This document shows, piece by piece, positions 1-5,127 of a DNA stretch of 5,127 bases. The translations under genes were made by a program, and so were the position numbers. Position 1 is the first letter of the stretch. Each line of letters starts with the position of its first letter. Source of the stretch: Marinilabiliales bacterium (GTDB lineage Bacteria > Bacteroidota > Bacteroidia > Bacteroidales > F082); the NCBI GenBank assembly GCA_002869465.1, contig PKSW01000011.1, forward strand, positions 1 to 5,127. Direction: 5' to 3'. The notes beneath the pieces are model-generated. The model ran no database searches, was not told where the DNA came from, and worked only from the letters and a program-made list of their open reading frames with translations.

Positions 1-1020
1 GCTAAGTTGGTTGCCAACAGAGAATTGAAAAGATTCATTCATGGCAGATGGCATCTTCACGGGTGCCATAATCTTATTAAAATCGGATGAAATGTTTGTT
101 AATTTGGCACGTTGACTTGGGTATACGGGAATACCATCTTGCGCCGCTGTTGGAATATTTCTGAAGCCATTATCGTATCCCAGAAAATCAGTGGGGCTTC
201 CCTGGTAACTAATGAAATTATTATTAAAACTGGCCTGGGTATTATATCCTAAACGCAAACCAAATTGCAGGGTAAACTCTTCTGGGAAATCTTTTGTTAC
301 AATGTTTATAAGCCCGCCTGTGTAATCACCCGGCTGATCAGGGCTGAATGTCTTGTAAACAATTATATTGTCAATTAGATTGGTTGGGAAAATATCCATT
401 TGTACCGTATTCCTATTTGGGTCCAGCCCGGGAATATCAGCCCCATTTAAAGTTGTTTTGCTATAACGGTCACTTAATCCGCGAACATACACATATTTGC
501 CGCCTTCCACATTCACACCCGTAACACGCCGTAATGCACCCGCAGCTTCGCTGTCGCCTGATCGCGACATCTGTTGTGCGGAAATTCCATCAATCACATT
601 GGCAGATTTTTTTTGCACGGTAAGCAGTGCTGCCTCGGTTCGATTTTCCATTTTAGCTTTAATCTCAACTTCATCAAGACCTACGCTAACTGTTGAAAGC
701 TTCACATTAATGATCGTGACTTTGCCATCATTGATTTCAACGTTGTCAAAAACCTGGGTGTCATACGAAATGAATTGGCAGAGAAATGTATATGTGCCGG
801 GCTCGATAGAAGATATGGTATAGTTCCCATCAAGATCAGTAGCAGCACCAATGGCGGTGCCTTTAATCATCATGGTGGCACCGATGAGCTCTTCACCGGT
901 TTCCGCATCAATAATTTTCCCCCTTAGTATGCCCTGTGAATTGGCTTTATAACTGGTGATTAAAAATAGAATACTCAGCAGTATTAAAGGCCTTATGATT
1001 ATGATCAGTTTACTTTTCAT
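1..1020 (-). CDS. TonB-dependent outer-membrane receptor, N-terminal part (runs off left edge)
   Basis: The minus-strand frame is open from an ATG at 1020 to base 1 (340 codons), so the C-terminus is missing. Residues 1-28 form a hydrophobic signal peptide with probable cleavage after ANS. Residues about 30-109 match a carboxypeptidase-regulatory-like beta-sandwich (ETGEELIGATMMIKGT, then TDLDGNYTI), the usual N-terminal extension of Bacteroidota receptors. Residues about 140-245 are the plug, with SGDSEAAGALRRVTGV, YVYVRGLSDRYSKTTLNG and GDYTGGLINIVTK; the barrel begins after that. I see no clear TonB box. Such receptors import large substrates across the outer membrane using TonB-ExbBD energy. 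The substrate cannot be read from this part. The gene follows the beta-helix lipoprotein by 99 bp on the same strand, and a terminator-like hairpin lies just before its start, so expression may depend on read-through. The family call is secure; the substrate is unknown. Confidence 0.93.
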   Translation of the reverse strand, partial: MKSKLIIIIRPLILLSILFLITSYKANSQGILRGKIIDAETGEELIGATMMIKGTAIGAATDLDGNYTISSIEPGTYTFLCQFISYDTQVFDNVEINDGKVTIINVKLSTVSVGLDEVEIKAKMENRTEAALLTVQKKSANVIDGISAQQMSRSGDSEAAGALRRVTGVNVEGGKYVYVRGLSDRYSKTTLNGADIPGLDPNRNTVQMDIFPTNLIDNIIVYKTFSPDQPGDYTGGLINIVTKDFPEEFTLQFGLRLGYNTQASFNNNFISYQGSPTDFLGYDNGFRNIPTAAQDGIPVYPSQRAKLTNISSDFNKIMAPVKMPSAMNESFQFSVGNQLS

Positions 1021-1032
1021 GTGATTCTTTTT

Positions 1033-1074
1033 AAAAAAGGAAAGTGGAATCGGCAATTTTGCCGAAACCACTTT
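1033..1074 (-). terminator. Intercistronic hairpin plus T-run (terminator or attenuator)
   Basis: Read on the minus strand, arm AAAGTGG (1074-1068) pairs with CCACTTT (1047-1041). Inside them CGGCAA (1064-1059) pairs with TTGCCG (1056-1051) around a 2-base loop, and the two stems are separated by a small A-rich internal loop with one extra possible pair. CC and six Ts (1038-1033) follow directly. This is the form of a rho-independent terminator for minus-strand transcription; the plus strand has no matching T-run. It sits after the lipoprotein stop and only 12 bases before the receptor ATG. It may lower receptor transcription or protect the 3' end of the lipoprotein message. Confidence 0.7.
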
Positions 1075-1119
1075 GTATATAATAAATAAAGGGTCAAATT
1101 ATGTTTCAAAGATTTTCTG

Positions 1120-2817
1120 CTATTCCATATACTTTGAAAATAGGCTCCAACCTGCAGCCCAATTGACACCATTCGGATCAAAAGCGCCCTTGTAATTAAC
1201 TGTTTGGAACCAAGCATCAGGTGTATTCGACATACCGCCTCCTACAGCATTAGTCGGGATTGGATTGAACAATGAAAATCCTTCGTCGATTGTAATACCA
1301 GGATCCTGAACAACATTACCTGCGGTAGCAAAGTATGCTGCTACATCTGCTGATGCATTTGCTGCAGTTGTGCTATCTACATCATCTGCTGCTGATACGG
1401 TGAAAATTGTACTCGCCGCAACACTCCAAAACATATTGTTTTCTAGTGTAAGCTGCTGATTCTCGAATCTTGTGTAAGAACATTCACCAGTCAATAACTC
1501 AATGTCGATTCCTTTGTCCTGGTTCACCATAATTGAATTAGCATAATGGCCACCCGCGTTGTCCCTGAATGTAACCAATCTTTTACCAGCACCTTCGCCA
1601 AGACCCATGTATGTTACGTTATAAATATTTGGGATGGCATAAGGCGTTCCAGTTTCGGGGTCAGTGCCGCCATCGTGTTCACCAACACGATCTCCTCTTC
1701 CATATCCCTGCACTGCCAGCCAGAATTGTCCGTATCCGCTGTAACTTTGATCATAATCATAGCAATCATCACCACAAAACGCAACAATAATATTATTGAG
1801 ACGTGGCACGCCACCGAAAAATTCCACGCCGTCATCTTTATTGGCAAATACCTCGATATATTCAATTACGGTATTTCTTCCAACAGCACCAAGGGTAAGT
1901 CCATTGATTTCATTTCCTTCGCCAATATCAGTACCGCCATGCCTGATGGATACATATTTTAATATACCAGAATCATCATCATCATTTGTACCACCGTATG
2001 CTCCACGTGGTTCATTTGTAGGAATTCCTTCAATTTGTTGCGGAACTGATGAGGTGTTTAAATTGGCTTTACCAAGTAAAATGATACCACCCCATAAACC
2101 GTTATCAAGATCTGGAACGGATCCTTGCAAATCGTCAGCCTCAGCAGTGAAAATGATGGGTAAATCAGCAGTTCCCTCTGCCATGATCTTACCTCCCATT
2201 GCTACAATGAGTGCAGATGCATTTTCGCCCTGACCGGCTTTTCCTTTAATTATCGTTCCTTTTTCAATGGTTAAGGTTTGTCCATCATTTACAAAAACAA
2301 ATCCATTTAGGATATATATATTATCTGCAGTCCAGGTAGTTGTTCCTGTTCCACTACCGTCATCAGTTATAGTAACTGTGCTGACAAGATTGGAAATAAG
2401 CGCTTGATTGCCGCTCATCGCATCTCCAGTTGCATTATAAATACTGACATCGCTGGCAGGTTTAACAACGATTATTTCTTTTCCGTTTGAAGCAGTAGCT
2501 AATTCAATATGAATCACTGCTGACATTTCACCAGCTGTATGAATTACTGTCCATGTGCTTAAAGTTGCACTACCACCTTCAATCGCCACATCAAAACTTG
2601 CGTTATCAAGATTTCCAGTTGCGTCGTTGTTTTTATAAACACCTTCGTTGAAGCCTGCGGTAACAACAAAATTACCTGCATCGGATGAAATATCCAGTGT
2701 AGTAAAGATAGGTGCCTGCGTTGGTTCAGCACAATCATCACATTTTTTACATCCTGAGAATACAATTAAAGTAGTGATAAAGATGAAAGCTAATAATTTT
2801 AAGTTTGCTTTTTTCAT
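1120..2817 (-). CDS. Surface-type lipoprotein with Ig-like domain and right-handed beta-helix
   Basis: This is a complete 565-residue protein of unknown function. Residues 1-22 are a lipoprotein signal peptide with lipobox FSGC, so C23 would be lipidated. The mature start has cysteines at 23, 26 and 29 followed by an acid-rich stretch, loosely like Bacteroidota surface-export signals. Residues about 35-150 resemble an Ig-like or SwmB-type beta-sandwich (EGVYKNN, then ASFDVAIEGG). From about residue 178 the protein looks like a beta-helix: TLTIEKGTIIKG near 181, LWGGIILLGKAN near 241, YVSIRHGG at 288, KDDGVEFFGG at 327-336 and CGDDCYDYDQ at 348-357. It ends in GAFDP and WAAGW near 544-557. I recognise the DDG-E-FFGG and GDD-DYD pattern from uncharacterised secreted beta-helix proteins found beside TonB-dependent receptors. 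No type IX sorting domain is present, consistent with lipid anchoring. It precedes the receptor gene on the same strand, so a substrate-capture or lid role is inferred. No Shine-Dalgarno sequence is visible before the ATG. Confidence 0.88.
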   Translation of the reverse strand: MKKANLKLLAFIFITTLIVFSGCKKCDDCAEPTQAPIFTTLDISSDAGNFVVTAGFNEGVYKNNDATGNLDNASFDVAIEGGSATLSTWTVIHTAGEMSAVIHIELATASNGKEIIVVKPASDVSIYNATGDAMSGNQALISNLVSTVTITDDGSGTGTTTWTADNIYILNGFVFVNDGQTLTIEKGTIIKGKAGQGENASALIVAMGGKIMAEGTADLPIIFTAEADDLQGSVPDLDNGLWGGIILLGKANLNTSSVPQQIEGIPTNEPRGAYGGTNDDDDSGILKYVSIRHGGTDIGEGNEINGLTLGAVGRNTVIEYIEVFANKDDGVEFFGGVPRLNNIIVAFCGDDCYDYDQSYSGYGQFWLAVQGYGRGDRVGEHDGGTDPETGTPYAIPNIYNVTYMGLGEGAGKRLVTFRDNAGGHYANSIMVNQDKGIDIELLTGECSYTRFENQQLTLENNMFWSVAASTIFTVSAADDVDSTTAANASADVAAYFATAGNVVQDPGITIDEGFSLFNPIPTNAVGGGMSNTPDAWFQTVNYKGAFDPNGVNWAAGWSLFSKYME

Positions 2818-3026
2818 GGTTTTAATTTGAATAATTTAATACGGTTAATTTTTAGATTTTATACGAAGCAAAAAAAGACATTACATGTGACTGAATGGTT
2901 AATTTAATGTTACTTAAAAGTTAATTTTGGCAGACTAATACAGCTTTTTTTGAATATTACTTGGATGCCTGAAAAGGTCGTGACCGTGTGTCTAAATTAT
3001 CAGAGAGAAAATTTATTTGCAAAATA

Positions 3027-3044
3027 TCTTGATATATATCAAGA
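3027..3044. promoter_or_regulatory. FNR/Crp-type operator (perfect TTGAT-N4-ATCAA palindrome)
   Basis: TCTTGATATATATCAAGA is an 18-bp perfect inverted repeat that contains the FNR consensus TTGAT-N4-ATCAA without a mismatch. It overlaps the predicted -33 element of the regulator gene just downstream, a position that suggests repression. The regulator's recognition helix carries E180, S183 and R184, the same E-xx-SR pattern that FNR uses to read TTGAT half-sites. It also lies about 210 bp upstream of the divergent lipoprotein start, so it could serve both directions. An AT-rich palindrome can arise by chance, but the match and its placement argue otherwise. Confidence 0.6.
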
Positions 3045-3059
3045 ATGTATGTATTTTTG
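3029..3059 (+). promoter_or_regulatory. Bacteroidota-type promoter of the Crp/Fnr regulator gene
   Basis: TTG at 3029-3031 is followed, after 20 bases, by TATTTTTG at 3052-3059, an exact match to the Bacteroidota -7 consensus TAnnTTTG with acceptable spacing to a -33 TTG. Transcription would begin at about 3063-3067, only 10-14 bases before the ATG at 3077. That supports this ATG over the upstream TTG at 3017, which would not be transcribed from this promoter. The -33 element lies within the FNR-like palindrome. Confidence 0.55.
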
Positions 3060-3076
3060 TTAAAAATGCAACCATT

Positions 3077-3643
3077 ATGATCCACAAGAGTTTTAGTAAA
3101 TTATTAAAAAAGGTAGCTCCTTTTAGTGATAATGAATTAGCAGCAGCTGATCACTTTTTTGAGGTTGCTAAAGTGAAAAAGAACGAACACTACCTCAGGG
3201 AAGGACAGACTAACGGTAAAATTGGATTTGTGATAGATGGTGTATTCAGATGTTATTATAATATTAAGAATAAAGAGATTACAACAGAATTTCTCTTACC
3301 GGGTTCCATTGTTGCGGGAATGTTAAGTTTTCTAACAAATGAGCCGCAGAAAGAAAATATCGTTGCACTGGAAAATTCACAATTAATTACAATTACGCGG
3401 GAAGACCTTTTTAAATTATATAGCAAAAACTGGAAATGGCAACAAGCAGGGAGAATTTTGACGGAAATGAATTTTATCAGGATTGAGAAAAGGAGTATCT
3501 GTTTACAGACATTAACGGCAAAGGAAAGATACGAGGAACTGTTAAAAGAAATGCCCGGACTTATTGATAGTGTTCCATTACAATATATTGCTTCCTATTT
3601 AGGCATGTCGCCAGAAACATTCAGCCGGATCAGAAGTAAATAG
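3077..3643 (+). CDS. Crp/Fnr-family transcriptional regulator
   Basis: The 188-residue protein has an N-terminal cyclic-nucleotide-binding-type beta-barrel at about 25-110 (YLREGQTNGKIGFVIDGVFR, then EFLLPGSIVAG). A dimer helix spans about 112-140, and a short helix-turn-helix spans about 165-188 (PLQYIASYLGMSPETFSRIR). The pattern of RYEELLKEMPGL followed by VPLQYIASYLGMSPET is typical of short Crp-like regulators in Bacteroidota. The classical cAMP-pocket signature with its Glu and Arg is not recognisable. Only two cysteines (59 and 142) are present, so neither cAMP sensing nor an FNR iron-sulfur cluster is supported and the signal is unknown. E180, S183 and R184 predict recognition of TTGAT-type half-sites, which exist at its own promoter. 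I chose ATG 3077 because the in-frame TTG at 3017 lies upstream of the predicted transcription start and would add 20 residues with no family similarity. It is divergent from the lipoprotein gene. Confidence 0.9.
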   Translation: MIHKSFSKLLKKVAPFSDNELAAADHFFEVAKVKKNEHYLREGQTNGKIGFVIDGVFRCYYNIKNKEITTEFLLPGSIVAGMLSFLTNEPQKENIVALENSQLITITREDLFKLYSKNWKWQQAGRILTEMNFIRIEKRSICLQTLTAKERYEELLKEMPGLIDSVPLQYIASYLGMSPETFSRIRSK

Positions 3644-3692
3644 TTAGTCTGCTCTAATTCAAGTAACTAGAAATAGCGGTCAGGTTTCATTT

Positions 3693-3718
3693 GATTTCTT
3701 TTTAATTAAGAAGTTTTT
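3693..3718 (+). terminator. Weak AT-rich terminator candidate after the regulator gene
   Basis: GATTTCTT (3693-3700) can pair with AAGAAGTT (3708-3715), including two G-U pairs, around a 7-base loop. The T-run at 3714-3718 partly overlaps the stem. It lies 50 bases past the regulator stop, in the convergent gap with the DUF4301 gene. The stem has only one G-C pair, so the call is tentative. No minus-strand terminator for the opposing gene was found in the gap. Confidence 0.3.
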
Positions 3719-3744
3719 ACCTATAAATTTTGAATTAATATCAA

Positions 3745-5127
3745 CTATTGTGTTTGATGTTCAGGCCTCAATAAATCATTAATAGTTTTTACAGGGTTAA
3801 ACGTAATTATTGGGGTTTCGACAAAGATGGTGATCCAATCAGCCATGGCACCATTCCATAATCCGGGAAGTTCCTGGGCTTTCAATTCTTTACCATTTTG
3901 TGATTTTTGGGAGATAAAACCTGTATTCGGGTCAACGTAATCTTTCAGGTTAAATTTTTTGCCTTTATGGTTCCTGATGCCACAAACAAGGTCAACCGGG
4001 TTGAAATGTGTTGCTTTGCTGACGATCTTTTGCTGCTGTGGGTTGCTTAGGTCCATTTGGGAAGACTCAACTATTTGCAGTGAGAGTTCGTCGTTTTCAT
4101 TTTGAACCCAAAATGGCCCACCACCGGGCTCTCCCTCGTTTTTTACCATGCCGCAAACACGAATGGGCCTGTTTAACTTGTTGTAAAGGAAGTCGATGCG
4201 CTCCATTTGATCGTATCCTTTATAGGCATCAGGGATGAAGATGTTTAATTCTTTTTCGGCAAAAACTTTTATATTTTGCAATTCAACATCGGTTAGCTGC
4301 CCATCATCCAGCATATCTAGAAAATCAAAAGTTTTTTCCTGTAAATTCAACAATAAGCCACCAATTGCTTTTTTGTATGTGTAGGTGGTATCTCTTAGTT
4401 GATCAGGAACCACATTGTCGATATTTTTAATGAATACAATTTCGGCATCCAGATCATTCAGGTTCTCGATTAGAGCGCCATGTCCACCCGGCCTGAACAA
4501 CAGGTTTCCATTTTCCAGCCTGAAAGGTTTGTTGTCCAAATCAACGGCAATGATGTCGGTAGATGGCTTTTGTTGTGAATAATTGATATAAATCGTAACA
4601 TTAAACAATTCTTCATATATCTTTTGTCTATTACTAATGGCTTCTTTAAACTTTTCAATGTGTTCAGGCGATACCGTTAAATGCAAATAGCTTTTATTCT
4701 GGCTGTCGGTTGCGTAAACTGCACTTTCTACAAGGTGTTCCTCAACGCCCAGCCGGCTATTTTGCTCATATGAATGAAAAGCGAGCAAACCCTTGGGGAG
4801 GTTGGCATAATTCAGCCCTTTTTCTGAAAGCAGGTAATCCAGGATTATATGGTGATCACCTGAGTTTAGCAAATTGTCAATAGAATAACCTTTATTTTCC
4901 AAAATAGTCTTCAATTCATCATAAAATGCAAAAAGCTTCAGATTTTTAAAGAATTGGTGTACGTCATTATAGCTTTTGTTTTGCTCTATTTCAGCAGGAT
5001 CAGGCTTTGTGTCGGTAAATTTCTCTCTGAATTCAAACAAATGCTTGAACATGCGGCTGGCAGCACCCGAAGCCGGAACAAATTTGATGATGCTATAATC
5101 ATTACGATGATCTTCAAAATAGCGAAC
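3745..5127 (-). CDS. DUF4301 family protein, C-terminal part (runs off right edge); nucleotidyltransferase-like
   Basis: The minus-strand frame is open from base 5127 to a TAG at 3745-3747, giving 460 visible residues. The ATG at 5052 is internal: the 25 codons before it stay in frame and encode FVPASGAASRM (fragment residues 16-26), a nucleotide-binding-type loop conserved in DUF4301. Family members are about 500 residues as I recall, so a few dozen N-terminal residues are missing. Other recognisable blocks are LLFRPGGHGALIENL (210-223), VFIKNIDNV (231-239), GMVKNEGEPGGGPFWV (326-341), SLQIVESSQMD (349-359) and a conserved tail with GLWNGAMADW and TINDLLRPEHQ. The loop, PGGHG and IDN blocks resemble the layout of UDP-sugar pyrophosphorylases, suggesting a cytoplasmic sugar-nucleotide transferase; this function is inferred, not established. 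There is no signal peptide in the visible part. It is convergent with the regulator gene, 101 bp apart, so shared regulation is unlikely. Confidence 0.88.
   Translation of the reverse strand, partial: VRYFEDHRNDYSIIKFVPASGAASRMFKHLFEFREKFTDTKPDPAEIEQNKSYNDVHQFFKNLKLFAFYDELKTILENKGYSIDNLLNSGDHHIILDYLLSEKGLNYANLPKGLLAFHSYEQNSRLGVEEHLVESAVYATDSQNKSYLHLTVSPEHIEKFKEAISNRQKIYEELFNVTIYINYSQQKPSTDIIAVDLDNKPFRLENGNLLFRPGGHGALIENLNDLDAEIVFIKNIDNVVPDQLRDTTYTYKKAIGGLLLNLQEKTFDFLDMLDDGQLTDVELQNIKVFAEKELNIFIPDAYKGYDQMERIDFLYNKLNRPIRVCGMVKNEGEPGGGPFWVQNENDELSLQIVESSQMDLSNPQQQKIVSKATHFNPVDLVCGIRNHKGKKFNLKDYVDPNTGFISQKSQNGKELKAQELPGLWNGAMADWITIFVETPIITFNPVKTINDLLRPEHQTQ

Noticed and set aside
497..823. Plus-strand 108-codon open frame opposite the receptor gene
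   Set aside because: It is antisense to the plug and carboxypeptidase-like domain coding sequence and has no recognisable protein features.
1972..1983. ATC trinucleotide run
   Set aside because: It simply encodes four consecutive Asp residues of the lipoprotein; it is too short to call a microsatellite or phase-variable tract.
1546..2233. Plus-strand open frames of 138 and 145 codons opposite the lipoprotein gene
   Set aside because: They lie antisense to a well-supported coding frame, encode no recognisable domain and have no promoter-like context.
2843..2905. Direct repeat GGTTAATTT at 2843-2851 and 2897-2905
   Set aside because: A 9-bp AT-rich repeat in AT-rich intergenic DNA is expected by chance and has no further copies in a regular array.
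2922..2929. TAATTTTG, a second TAnnTTTG match on the plus strand
   Set aside because: No TTG lies at a suitable -33 distance, and it would give a 140-base leader; the 3029-3059 promoter is better formed.
2818..2950. Promoter for the lipoprotein gene on the minus strand
   Set aside because: TAACTTTT (from 2925 downward) is a near match to the -7 consensus but lacks a -33 TTG; nothing else fits well, so no promoter was called. An alternative sigma factor remains possible.
3017..3076. TTG start giving a 208-residue regulator
   Set aside because: The extra 20 residues are encoded by promoter and operator sequence (palindrome at 3027-3044, -7 element at 3052-3059), show no family similarity, and a standard ATG is present at 3077.

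Overview
The window looks like chromosomal DNA from a member of the phylum Bacteroidota. This rests on the AT-rich intergenic DNA, an outer-membrane TonB-dependent receptor with an N-terminal carboxypeptidase-like domain, a short Crp-type regulator of the kind common in this phylum, a DUF4301 protein (to my knowledge mainly a Bacteroidota family), a TAnnTTTG promoter element and the absence of obvious Shine-Dalgarno sequences. I cannot place it below phylum. No tRNA, rRNA, insertion sequence, CRISPR array or phage gene was seen.

Layout. Positions 1-1020 (minus strand) hold the N-terminal 340 codons of a TonB-dependent receptor that runs off the left edge. Upstream of it on the same strand, 1120-2817 encodes a complete 565-residue lipoprotein with a probable Ig-like front domain and a right-handed beta-helix. 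The 99 bp between them carries a strong hairpin followed by a T-run on the minus strand, which looks like a terminator or attenuator directly in front of the receptor start. Positions 2818-3076 form a divergent control region. Positions 3077-3643 (plus strand) encode a 188-residue Crp/Fnr-family regulator. After a 101-bp convergent gap, 3745-5127 (minus strand) holds the C-terminal 460 residues of a DUF4301 protein whose N-terminus lies beyond the right edge.

How the parts may work together. The lipoprotein and receptor look like one outer-membrane uptake unit, analogous in layout (lipoprotein plus TonB-dependent channel) to SusD/SusC, but with an unrelated lipoprotein that is encoded first. 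The divergent regulator has an FNR-like recognition helix (E180, S183, R184). A perfect TTGAT-N4-ATCAA palindrome overlaps the -33 element of its own predicted promoter, which suggests autoregulation and possibly control of the uptake unit. The DUF4301 gene is convergent and probably unrelated; its motifs resemble those of UDP-sugar pyrophosphorylases.

Two gene boundaries deserve care. The regulator most likely starts at ATG 3077 rather than at an upstream TTG at 3017, and the DUF4301 frame continues past the internal ATG at 5052 through a conserved motif.
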